A stretch of 64,000 bases of DNA from an uncultured Candidatus Saccharibacteria bacterium (GTDB lineage Bacteria; Patescibacteriota; Saccharimonadia; Saccharimonadales; Saccharimonadaceae). Shown in pieces: positions 1-8,290 of this stretch (positions within the stretch are counted from its first letter, which is position 1; each line of letters opens with the position of its first letter). Below the pieces are notes generated by a model. It was given only the letters and a program-made list of their open reading frames with translations. It made no database searches and was not told the origin of the DNA. The translations under genes and the position numbers were made by a program. The stretch lies in contig CAMZIL010000003.1 in NCBI GenBank assembly GCA_947307225.1, positions 19,123 through 83,122 of the forward strand, given 5' to 3'.

Positions 1-2
1 TG

Positions 3-335
3 CTAGTCGACCAAATCGAACGCTACGAGGCAGCAACCGGAACCGAAGTCAGTACTATTGCCGTGTATCATGTGCCAGAAGGAAAGTTCGTCATGCAAGA
101 CCTAACCACACATAATCCAGCCGCCAAAAACTCTTCGCGCGAGCTCACGAGCACGGACTGGAGCGACGTGAATTCTATCAGGACAATCACTGGTCGCGAA
201 TTTAAGAAGCGTGTTCTAACGGACGTAGAATATGAAGCTGTGTTCGGCGAGCTCACGCTGGACGATTTCAGAGTCTTCAATCCAACCGTACGCCTAAAAA
301 TCTACGGCGATACAGCATACTGGGCAAGTTATTAG
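3..335 (+). CDS. C-terminal part of a protein truncated by the window edge; unknown function
   Basis: Reading frame is open from base 3 (LVDQIERYEAATGTEVSTIAVYHVPEGK...) to TAG; start lies outside the window. Precedes a membrane glycosyltransferase-like gene. Confidence 0.6.
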   Translation, partial: LVDQIERYEAATGTEVSTIAVYHVPEGKFVMQDLTTHNPAAKNSSRELTSTDWSDVNSIRTITGREFKKRVLTDVEYEAVFGELTLDDFRVFNPTVRLKIYGDTAYWASY

Positions 336-368
336 GTTTTTCAAACTACTAATGGTATAATAAGAGCA

Positions 369-1823
369 GTGAAAAAACGCACTAAACAATTCTTTTTGTA
401 TCGTCATCGCTTAGGGTTGGGCTATATTTTACTAGTGTTCTTCTTTTTCGCGCTTCTCAGCTTCCTGCCAACCATCGCTCCAGGTGGCCTCAGCCAGGGC
501 GAAATGGATTCTGCGCTCACGTCCAGCGATATGGGTCGCAGCTTTATTACCGACGGCAGCGTAATTAATCTACCGTACAATATCCTGCAAAAACTAAGCC
601 TTCATTTCCTCGGTCTCAGTCTGTTTTCGATTAAGTTGCCATCCATCATTATCGCCGTATTTACCGCATTCTTTATCATCCTCCTCCTGAACCGCTGGTT
701 CAAGAACGACGTCGCCGTCATTGGCTCTATTCTTACAACGCTTTCTACTGCGTTTCTATTTCTAGCGGGGAACGGCACACCATTAATCATGTATGTCTTT
801 TGGCTCGCACTCATCCTTTGGCTCGGCTCGAAAATCGTCGGCAACGATCGCGTTCACCCGATGCTCGTTATCTCATTCTTCTTATCGATTGCGCTAATGG
901 CGTACACGCCACATCTGCTCTACGTCGCTCTTGCCATCGCAATTGCCGGCATTATGCATCCACATCTACGCTTCGCACTCAAACAGCTCAGCTTCTGGCA
1001 GCTCGTGTTATGCTTCGGCATTTTCGTTCTCGCCGCATCGCCGCTCATTATTAGCTGCGTCGTTGACCACTCAACATTACAGAGCCTGCTATTCATGCCA
1101 AAATTCAATCTCGGCCTCTTCATGCGCAACATCGCCGATGCTTTTGCGCCATTCTTTAGCTTTAGTCTCGTCTATAACAGTATTTTCCTCGCGCCGCTCT
1201 TCGGCCTCGCAACAGTCGCCCTCATTGTCATTGGCGTGCTCGCATCCATCGGCAAAATGTATACCTCGCGCAATACTGTCGTTAGCCTACTAGTCATCTA
1301 TTCGATCGTCATCTCCGGCTTTAATAGCGACGTCGCCATTTCAATCATCATTCCAGTTGCCGTCCTTACGGCCGCCGGCGTCGAATCCATCATTGAAAAA
1401 TGGTACTCGCTGTTCCCAGAAAACCCATATGCTCATCTTTTCGGTATCGTCCCAATGGTCATTATTATCAGCATGATTATCGGGTCCGGCCTCTCCCACT
1501 TCGTCTTTGGCTACCATTACGCGCCACGCGTGGTCAGCAACTTTGACGACGACCTCGTTATTATCAGCGACAACATCAAGAAGGAAACACCAATCCTCAT
1601 CAACGGCGAAACCAAGAATGGCGACTTTTATCGCCTACTCAGTAAATATAACGGATATACCATCATCAATAAGACCGATGACGCCAAAACAGAATTTGCT
1701 ACGTTCAAAGCAGATGATTACGAAAATTACACCCTAAAACAGATAATAACTTCGCCAAAGAGCCGAAATTCTGATAGACTATATATATACTCATTAGTTA
1801 CAGAAAATAAGGGAGAAAAGTAG
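369..1823 (+). CDS. Polytopic membrane protein, GT39/ArnT-like glycosyltransferase-like
   Basis: 484 aa, about 10 hydrophobic segments, soluble C-terminal part; GTG start. Confidence 0.6.
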   Translation: MKKRTKQFFLYRHRLGLGYILLVFFFFALLSFLPTIAPGGLSQGEMDSALTSSDMGRSFITDGSVINLPYNILQKLSLHFLGLSLFSIKLPSIIIAVFTAFFIILLLNRWFKNDVAVIGSILTTLSTAFLFLAGNGTPLIMYVFWLALILWLGSKIVGNDRVHPMLVISFFLSIALMAYTPHLLYVALAIAIAGIMHPHLRFALKQLSFWQLVLCFGIFVLAASPLIISCVVDHSTLQSLLFMPKFNLGLFMRNIADAFAPFFSFSLVYNSIFLAPLFGLATVALIVIGVLASIGKMYTSRNTVVSLLVIYSIVISGFNSDVAISIIIPVAVLTAAGVESIIEKWYSLFPENPYAHLFGIVPMVIIISMIIGSGLSHFVFGYHYAPRVVSNFDDDLVIISDNIKKETPILINGETKNGDFYRLLSKYNGYTIINKTDDAKTEFATFKADDYENYTLKQIITSPKSRNSDRLYIYSLVTENKGEK

Positions 1824-1824
1824 T

Positions 1825-2121
1825 ATGGGTGCCACTATGGACCAAATGAAGATGCTTAATGAGCTTCGCAAGGCTCAGAAAGAGCTAAAGAACGAGATTG
1901 TCGAGGTTGAGGCTGGCGACGGTGCAGTCGTTATTCAAATTACCGGCGAATTGAAGGTAAAGAAAGTTTCTATCGACCCAGAAAAGATCGATCTAGACGA
2001 TATTCACGAACTCGAGCGCTGGATCGAAAACTGTATGCGCGACGGCTTCGCAAAAGCTCAGGAAATCGCTACCGACAAGATGAAGCCACTCATGGGCTCT
2101 CTTGGCAACTTTGGAATGTAA
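1825..2121 (+). CDS. YbaB/EbfC family nucleoid-associated protein
   Basis: 98 aa MDQMKMLNELRKAQKELKNEIVEVEAGDGAVVIQITGELKVKKVSIDP; located directly upstream of recR as is typical. Confidence 0.9.
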   Translation: MGATMDQMKMLNELRKAQKELKNEIVEVEAGDGAVVIQITGELKVKKVSIDPEKIDLDDIHELERWIENCMRDGFAKAQEIATDKMKPLMGSLGNFGM

Positions 2122-2122
2122 T

Positions 2123-2728
2123 ATGCTTCCAAGTGCTCTGAATGACGTCATTGACGCGCTAGGGCGCTTACCGGGCGTAGGTTCGCGCACTGCCGAACGC
2201 TACGCCTACTTTTTGCTTAAATCCGATTCCAATATCTCAAAGAATATCGCCGACTCACTTACGGCACTACATGACGGAGTTAAAAGCTGCCCAATCACCT
2301 TCGCGATTATGGACGCCAAAGACGAGGTTTCACCTCTCTATGAGGACCCAGCACGCGACAAATCCGTCGTTCTCGTCGTCGAGGAACCGCTAGATATCTA
2401 CGCTATCGAGCATACAAAGGCTTATAAAGGCACCTATCACGTCCTAGGAGGCGCTATTTCGCCAATGGACGGCATCACGGCCGATCAACTCCATATCAAG
2501 GAATTAATTGCGCGCGTAGAGGCCGACGATGTAAAAGAAATTATTATTGCAACCAACCCATCCGTCGAGGGCGAATCTACCGCTGTTTTACTCGACAAAC
2601 TTCTCCACGAAAAATACCCAGAACTCCAAATTACCCGCCTTGCGCGCGGTCTACCTCTGGGTGTCTCTCTTGAATACGCCGATCAGATCACCTTGACTTC
2701 AGCCCTAAATAACCGTACAAAGCTCTAA
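2123..2728 (+). CDS. recR: Recombination protein RecR
   Basis: LGRLPGVGSRTAERYAYFLL helix-hairpin-helix and Toprim (VVEEPLDIYAIEHT...YHVLGG..SPMDGI...ATNPSVEGESTA). ATG at 2123. Confidence 0.93.
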   Translation: MLPSALNDVIDALGRLPGVGSRTAERYAYFLLKSDSNISKNIADSLTALHDGVKSCPITFAIMDAKDEVSPLYEDPARDKSVVLVVEEPLDIYAIEHTKAYKGTYHVLGGAISPMDGITADQLHIKELIARVEADDVKEIIIATNPSVEGESTAVLLDKLLHEKYPELQITRLARGLPLGVSLEYADQITLTSALNNRTKL

Positions 2729-2733
2729 TACTA

Positions 2734-2762
2734 TTGACTTTTTATTACGCTTGTGGTATAAT
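2734..2762 (+). promoter_or_regulatory. Sigma70-type promoter, TTGACT-N17-TATAAT with TG extended -10
   Basis: ttgact ttttattacgcttgtgg tataat, upstream of orphan gene 2890. Confidence 0.85.
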
Positions 2763-2889
2763 AGTAGTCATAAGGTCTATTTTTTAGAAGCCAGCTCTTT
2801 TCTAGATATGTTTTACGACACCTAGTCTAGAGCTATTCCGGTCCCAAAATCGATGTTTGGAGGTAGCTCGTGACCGGCGAGCATGGAAT

Positions 2890-3342
2890 ATGAAAAGGAT
2901 AGTAGTATGTTTGTTAGTAATCGCCGCAATCGCATTAATGTTCGTAGCAATCAGCAACGGTATTCCCGCTGTAGCAGGCAGGGAAGCTAAGAGCCAGATC
3001 GTTTTCAATGAAGAGACCAAGACTACAACCGTAGCAACGGAATCTACCAAAAAAACAAAGAAAGCTAAAAAGGCGAAGCCGACTGAAACCCAGCAGCCAA
3101 GCGAGAGCGAACCAATCAGCACGATTGAACCGACAACAGAGGAACCGATTTCTACAATCGAACCTCCAGAGCTCGGTAGCCCTATCCCGCCATGGGACGA
3201 AGAGCCAATCTATACGATTGAGGATCCAGATCTGCTATACGGCGACGAAGAACCCGTATATACAATTGAAGATCCGGAACTGTTACATGGCGACAAGCAG
3301 CTTCCGCCGATGGCGGAAGAAGACACCATCGCGGTGTTGTAA
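2890..3342 (+). CDS. Membrane-anchored/secreted repeat protein, hypothetical
   Basis: MKRIVVCLLVIAAIALMFVAIS N-terminal hydrophobic segment, Lys/Thr-rich linker, four EP[IV][SY]TIE[PD] repeats. Confidence 0.7.
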   Translation: MKRIVVCLLVIAAIALMFVAISNGIPAVAGREAKSQIVFNEETKTTTVATESTKKTKKAKKAKPTETQQPSESEPISTIEPTTEEPISTIEPPELGSPIPPWDEEPIYTIEDPDLLYGDEEPVYTIEDPELLHGDKQLPPMAEEDTIAVL

Positions 3343-3343
3343 A

Positions 3344-3388
3344 CAAAAAATCCCCCAAGGCCAACAGGCCAAGGGGGATTCCTTTTTT
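3344..3388. terminator. Bidirectional rho-independent terminator
   Basis: aaaaaaTCCCCCaaGGCCaacaGGCCaaGGGGGAttcctttttt between convergent genes. Confidence 0.85.
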
Positions 3389-3394
3389 CTCGGA

Positions 3395-4765
3395 TTATTT
3401 ACGATCAGTAGGAGTTGGGAACTTCTTGCCGAGATAACGGACGGCCTCGCGGAGCTCCACGATAACCTTACCCATAATCTCCATATTCTGCCACTCGCCG
3501 TTATTGCGTGCAGGGCAGAAATCGGCAATCGCATTCATGCAGGTCGCAATCATCTTCATTTCGTTCTCGCCCATACCACGAGTCGTAATTGCCGGCGTAC
3601 CGAGGCGAACACCAGATGGCGAGAAGCGTTTACGCGGATCATTTGGAATCGCGTTTGCGTTCAAAGTTAGACCACAACGGTCGCAAAGCTTTTCGAAGGT
3701 CTTGCCATCGACGCCACAAGTCTTGATCGTATCGATTAAAATCAAGTGGTTTTCCGTGCCATCGCCAATTAGCTTGAAGCCGCATTCCTTAAGCTCATTA
3801 GCGAGCGTCTTGGCATTCTTTACCACCTGTTTGGCATACTGCTTGAACTCTGGCTGCAAAGCCTCATAGAAACAAACTGCCTTCGCCGCAATCACATGCA
3901 TGAGCGGGCCACCCTGCGTACCAGGGAAGACTGAACGGTCAATAAGAGTAGGGATATTCTCGATCGAATGACCAACCTTCATGAGCGGATTACTGACAAC
4001 GCCCTTAGACAAAATCAAACCACCACGTGGACCACGAAGAGTCTTGTGGGTCGTAGTCGTCATAACGTGAAAACCGTGATCAAGTGGATTTGGATGGACG
4101 CCACCAGCAATCAAACCAGCCACGTGGGCCATATCCGCCATCAAGAGACAACCTGGAATCTGCGCGCCAATTGCTGCGATGCGATCAAAATCTGGCACCT
4201 TCATAAAGGCGGAGTAGCCAACCAAGATAATCTTTGGCTTGTGCTCCTTTGCGAGACGCTCAATCTCATCGTAATCGAGATCACCGGTCTCGAGATTTGT
4301 TCCGTAACCAACGAAGTTATAAATCTTTGCACTCTGAGTAACTGGAGAACCGTGAGTCAAATGGCCGCCATGACCAAGGTCCATACCGAGCACCGTATCA
4401 CCAGGCTTCAGCCAAGCATTATAAACGGCGTTGTTTGCCTGAGCACCAGAGTGTGGCTGGACGTTTGCATGATCAGCATGGAATAGTCTGCGTGCACGGG
4501 AAATTGCGAGACGCTCGATGCGATCCGTATTTTCCTGGCCACCATAATAACGGTGGTTTTCAATCGTAGTTTCTTTCAAAGCACGCGCGTCAGTGCCATC
4601 AAGCCCCTCAAAGTTTGGATAGCCCTCAGAATACTTGTTCGTCAAAACTGACCCCATCGCCTTTAGCACCTGTGGCGATACGTAGTTTTCGCTCGGGATC
4701 AACTCCAAACCTTCGCGCTGACGACGTTCCTCATCGGCAATAATTTCAAAAATCTTTTCGTCCAT
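3395..4765 (-). CDS. glyA: Serine hydroxymethyltransferase
   Basis: LIPSENYVSPQVL, RYYGGQENTDRIE, HSGAQANNAVY, DMAHVAGLIAGGVHPNP, TTTTHKTLRGPRGG. Confidence 0.95.
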   Translation of the reverse strand: MDEKIFEIIADEERRQREGLELIPSENYVSPQVLKAMGSVLTNKYSEGYPNFEGLDGTDARALKETTIENHRYYGGQENTDRIERLAISRARRLFHADHANVQPHSGAQANNAVYNAWLKPGDTVLGMDLGHGGHLTHGSPVTQSAKIYNFVGYGTNLETGDLDYDEIERLAKEHKPKIILVGYSAFMKVPDFDRIAAIGAQIPGCLLMADMAHVAGLIAGGVHPNPLDHGFHVMTTTTHKTLRGPRGGLILSKGVVSNPLMKVGHSIENIPTLIDRSVFPGTQGGPLMHVIAAKAVCFYEALQPEFKQYAKQVVKNAKTLANELKECGFKLIGDGTENHLILIDTIKTCGVDGKTFEKLCDRCGLTLNANAIPNDPRKRFSPSGVRLGTPAITTRGMGENEMKMIATCMNAIADFCPARNNGEWQNMEIMGKVIVELREAVRYLGKKFPTPTDRK

Positions 4766-4822
4766 ATGACCTCCGGATACTCCCTTTTTTCTATTTTATC
4801 ATGGCAAAGCAGAGCAACCTCA

Positions 4823-4851
4823 TTGACTTTATGGGATTTCCGTGTTATAAT
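4823..4851 (+). promoter_or_regulatory. Sigma70-type promoter TTGACT-N17-TATAAT
   Basis: ttgact ttatgggatttccgtgt tataat. Confidence 0.8.
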
Positions 4852-4890
4852 TAAGCAAATCCACGAGACCACACAAGGAGGTGATCGAGA

Positions 4891-5169
4891 ATGTTTGGAT
4901 TCGGACCCCCTCCACCAGGCAGGGGACATGGCGGAATGCCAATGCCTGGACCGCACGGGATGCATGGCGGAATGTACGGCGCGCACGGACGTGGTTTCGG
5001 TTTCTTCGGTTTCCTGCCATTCTTTAGGGGCAGACACAGCAATACTGCTGCTGGAATTACCAATGAAGAAGGCAAAAGCCACTATATGGAAGACGCGGAC
5101 ATTGTAGACTACTACGATGGCTGCGGCAGACACGAAAGACGTGTAGTCTACCACGAACGCGACGACTAA
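4891..5169 (+). CDS. Gly/His/Met/Pro-rich small protein with acidic/aromatic tail, hypothetical
   Basis: MFGFGPPPPGRGHGGMPMPGPHGMHGGMYGAHGRG...; own promoter, AAGGAGGTGATC Shine-Dalgarno, own terminator. Confidence 0.75.
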   Translation: MFGFGPPPPGRGHGGMPMPGPHGMHGGMYGAHGRGFGFFGFLPFFRGRHSNTAAGITNEEGKSHYMEDADIVDYYDGCGRHERRVVYHERDD

Positions 5170-5196
5170 TTCTCACCCATATCTACATCTCTGCTT

Positions 5197-5229
5197 GGAG
5201 CTGCAAGATTATCCTTGCGGCTCCTTTTT
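5197..5229 (+). terminator. Rho-independent terminator
   Basis: GGAGCtGCAAGgattatcCTTGCgGCTCCttttta. Confidence 0.85.
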
Positions 5230-5230
5230 A

Positions 5231-5259
5231 TTGATTTTTTAGCATAAATATGATATAAT
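5231..5259 (+). promoter_or_regulatory. Promoter of cdsA, TTGATT-N17-TATAAT
   Basis: ttgatt ttttagcataaatatga tataat. Confidence 0.7.
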
Positions 5260-5309
5260 AATAGTATCTATCCATCTCTCGCTAGAGTCTATAAGAAGGA
5301 GGTTTTCTT

Positions 5310-6011
5310 ATGAAGCAGAGAGTTATTGGCGCAATTTTCGTAATCGCATATTTTGGTTTCTGGTTTTTTGCATTTAGTGGAAGATTCTTCACAATAGCAA
5401 TTGCCGCTTGGCTATGTATCGCAGCGCTGGAGCTCATCTTTAGCAGCTACTACATGTATAACCAAAAACGAGGCGACAAAGATCTGTACTTCTCTTGGGC
5501 GGCCAGCCTTTTCACTTGCTTTATCGCAATCTGGGGCTGCTTCGTCTTTAGAGATAAGTTCATCGCCTTACTCGCAATTCTTTCGTGTTGGATTTCAGAC
5601 ACCGCAGGATTCACCTTTGGTAAAATGTTTGGCAAAAACAACAAAGTCAAACAACTAAAGAGAATCTCGCCAAACAAAAGCTATGCCGGCTTTATCGGGG
5701 CGATCATCATCGCAGCGCCGCTCAACTTCGGCTTAGCATACCTGCTTGGAGTTTATAGCAATTGCGGTTTCACCCGCACGCTAATCTTCGCAGCTTGCTC
5801 CGGCATCATTGCTGCCGTTGGCGATCTCTTCGGCTCAGCCGCAAAACGCTTCTTAGGCGTCAAGGATTCCGGCGAAGACCTCGCGAAACACCTGGAACCA
5901 ATCGAGGCACCGCTTATCGGCGGGCAGGGAGGTTACTTCGATCGAGCAGATTCAGTCGCGCCAATGCTCATCGTAGTTTTCTTCCTCCTCGAGAAAATCG
6001 CGTCGCACTGA
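5310..6011 (+). CDS. cdsA: Phosphatidate cytidylyltransferase (CdsA family)
   Basis: Multiple TM segments; SDTAGFTFGK, ISPNKSYAGFIG, GDLFGSAAKRFLGVKDSGED...GGYFDRADS. Confidence 0.88.
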   Translation: MKQRVIGAIFVIAYFGFWFFAFSGRFFTIAIAAWLCIAALELIFSSYYMYNQKRGDKDLYFSWAASLFTCFIAIWGCFVFRDKFIALLAILSCWISDTAGFTFGKMFGKNNKVKQLKRISPNKSYAGFIGAIIIAAPLNFGLAYLLGVYSNCGFTRTLIFAACSGIIAAVGDLFGSAAKRFLGVKDSGEDLAKHLEPIEAPLIGGQGGYFDRADSVAPMLIVVFFLLEKIASH

Positions 6012-6071
6012 AAAGTACGACGCATTTTTCTTGGCAATAAAAAGCGCCCGAACGGGCGATTTTATACGGTT

Positions 6072-6147
6072 TGGTGGCTCCGGGCGGACTTGAACCGTCG
6101 ACACAAGGCTCTTCAGGCCTCTGCTCTACCAACTGAGCTACAGAGCC
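6072..6147 (-). tRNA. tRNA-Phe (GAA), CCA encoded
   Basis: Reverse strand ggctctgtagctcagttggtagagcagaggcctgaagagccttgtgtcgacggttcaagtccgcccggagccacca folds as a cloverleaf; anticodon GAA. Confidence 0.96.
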
Positions 6148-6189
6148 GTACTCAATTATCTTAGCATAATAGGCGACCATAATCAAACA

Positions 6190-6217
6190 TTGACAAATGC
6201 CAGAATGATGCTATAAT
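6190..6217 (+). promoter_or_regulatory. Promoter TTGACA-N16-TATAAT
   Basis: ttgaca aatgccagaatgatgc tataat. Confidence 0.75.
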
Positions 6218-6269
6218 CAATACCAGTTTCCCATAACTACCAAAATCTACATCAAAGGGGGTTAACATC

Positions 6270-6662
6270 ATGGGAAAAGCAGACAACTATAAAGTCGGCG
6301 ACACAGTTTACGTTTATTTCGGCGAGAAAAACCGCATTCATTTGCGTAAGGGACTTCGCAAAGAAGGAACTTATTTCGTCGAGTATCTCGTTGTTCAGGT
6401 CAACAAAGCGACAGATGGCAGAGGCCAGAAGCTCACTATGATCGCGAACACGAGATATTGCAATAAACATCATCCGTACGGCGGTTACGGCATCACGCTC
6501 ATCGCGAGCAGCAAATACGTAATCGACAAAGAAGCATTCGAAAAACTGTGCACAGAAGCAACCGACGACAATATCGCAAAGTTTTGTCAGTCCATAGGAC
6601 TCGACGAAGGCAAATTCAAAAAGGCATTCAAGCCGTACATCGATGCGTTCAAAAGACGCTAA
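6270..6662 (+). CDS. Hypothetical protein (130 aa, basic)
   Basis: Own promoter, RBS (aaagggggtt) and terminator. Confidence 0.7.
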   Translation: MGKADNYKVGDTVYVYFGEKNRIHLRKGLRKEGTYFVEYLVVQVNKATDGRGQKLTMIANTRYCNKHHPYGGYGITLIASSKYVIDKEAFEKLCTEATDDNIAKFCQSIGLDEGKFKKAFKPYIDAFKRR

Positions 6663-6683
6663 ACATCAATCCAATCCACATGC

Positions 6684-6717
6684 AAAACCTCCCCTGGCTT
6701 AACAGAGGAGGTTTTCT
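6684..6717 (+). terminator. Rho-independent terminator
   Basis: AAAACCTCCcCTGgcttaaCAGaGGAGGTTTTctttg. Confidence 0.8.
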
Positions 6718-6740
6718 TTGCCTTATGCTATACTAGAAAT

Positions 6741-8039
6741 ATGAAAAAAATTAATACGTCGCCGCTTTCCGGCATGCAAGAACTTCTACCAACTGAGCAG
6801 GCCATTTTTGACCAGCTAAAACAAAACATCAGCGACGTATACCATCATTATGGCTTTCTAAATATCGAGACTCCAATCATTGAACGCGCAGAGGTGCTCC
6901 TCGCCAAAGCTGGCGGTGATACCGAAAAGCAAATCTATATGGTAAGCAAAACTGCCGAATCGGCCGACAGCGCCGATCAGGCATTGCGCTTCGACCACAC
7001 CGTTCCACTCGCACGCTACGTCGTCGAACACAACAATGATTTGAGTTTCCCATTCCAGGTCACCCAGATTAACCGCAACTTCCGCGGCGAACGCGCCCAG
7101 CGCGGCCGCTTCCGCGAGTTTTACCAGTGCGATTGCGATATTATTGGTCGCGACAAGCTTCCGATCGCCTATGATGCTAAGGTTATCGCCTGCATTCATG
7201 ACGCGCTAAAAACCTTCAATCTTCCAGAGATGAAAATCCGCATCAGCAACCGCAAAGTCCTTTCTGGCTTCTTGTCAGCCATTGGCGCCAGCGAAAAGGC
7301 TAGCGAGATTAGCGGCATTATTGACCACGCCGAAAAAGTGCCAGTCGAGGCATCCCGCGAACAGCTAAACAATCTCGGCCTCAATCCAGACCAGGTCGAA
7401 AAGGTCATGGCCTTTATGTTCACGAAAGGCAACTTCGCCACCGTCGAGACCAAGCTCACCGAAATTATCGGTGACCTTGCGCCAGTACGCGAAGGTCTAG
7501 ATGAACTAAAGACTGTCTTTGACATCCTAAACGCTAAAGAGGGCATGAGTGACATCGAAATCGACTTCATGATTATTCGCGGTCTCGATTATTACACCGG
7601 CACCGTCTACGAAACTTTCCTCAAGGATTACCGCGAAATCGGTAGTATCTCCAGCGGCGGCCGCTATGAAAATCTCGCCGGTAACTTCTCCGACCAAAGC
7701 TTCCCGGGCGTTGGCGGCAGCATCGGTCTCACCCGTCTATTCTATGTGCTAAACGAACAGGGCCTACTAAAAACTGAGACTTCCGCGCCAGTAGACTATG
7801 TATTAATGCCGCTCAGCGAGAATGAATTTGCCTACACTATGCGCGTTGCCGACCAGCTCCGCAACAAGGGCTTTAACGTCGACATCGACTTCGACGACCG
7901 TAAGCTCGGCAATAAGTTCAACCGTGCCGGCAAGATCGCAAAATACGCCGTAGTTATCGGCGGAGATGAAGCAGCTTCCGGCAATCTCCAGGCAAAGAAT
8001 CTCACCACCGGCGAAACCGCCCCGTTGGAGTTCGCCTAA
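6741..8039 (+). CDS. hisS: Histidyl-tRNA synthetase
   Basis: [67 protein letters not shown]. Confidence 0.95.
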   Translation: MKKINTSPLSGMQELLPTEQAIFDQLKQNISDVYHHYGFLNIETPIIERAEVLLAKAGGDTEKQIYMVSKTAESADSADQALRFDHTVPLARYVVEHNNDLSFPFQVTQINRNFRGERAQRGRFREFYQCDCDIIGRDKLPIAYDAKVIACIHDALKTFNLPEMKIRISNRKVLSGFLSAIGASEKASEISGIIDHAEKVPVEASREQLNNLGLNPDQVEKVMAFMFTKGNFATVETKLTEIIGDLAPVREGLDELKTVFDILNAKEGMSDIEIDFMIIRGLDYYTGTVYETFLKDYREIGSISSGGRYENLAGNFSDQSFPGVGGSIGLTRLFYVLNEQGLLKTETSAPVDYVLMPLSENEFAYTMRVADQLRNKGFNVDIDFDDRKLGNKFNRAGKIAKYAVVIGGDEAASGNLQAKNLTTGETAPLEFA

Positions 8040-8290
8040 TGAACAAGGTCATTCCTGGACGCGTTTACCGTCATTTCAAAGGCGACCATTACCTCGTTAT
8101 TGACGTCGCCTATCATTCCGAAACCAAAGAAAAACTCGTAATTTATCGCCAGCTCTATGGCGAAGGCAAGCTTTGGGCGCGCCCATACGACCTCTTCGTC
8201 AGCGAAGTTGACCACGACAAATATCCAGAAGTAAAGCAAAAATATCGCTTCGAACTACAAGATATTAAAAGCGTCGCTAAAAATTGTTAG
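8039..8290 (+). CDS. DUF1653 family protein
   Basis: [48 protein letters not shown]. Confidence 0.88.
   Translation: MNKVIPGRVYRHFKGDHYLVIDVAYHSETKEKLVIYRQLYGEGKLWARPYDLFVSEVDHDKYPEVKQKYRFELQDIKSVAKNC

Noticed and set aside
3125-3670. 181-aa plus ORF spanning the repeat gene, terminator and glyA
   Set aside because: Runs through a bidirectional terminator and is antisense to glyA; not plausible.
4017-4486. 172-aa plus-strand ORF within glyA
   Set aside because: Antisense to well-supported glyA, no RBS or promoter.
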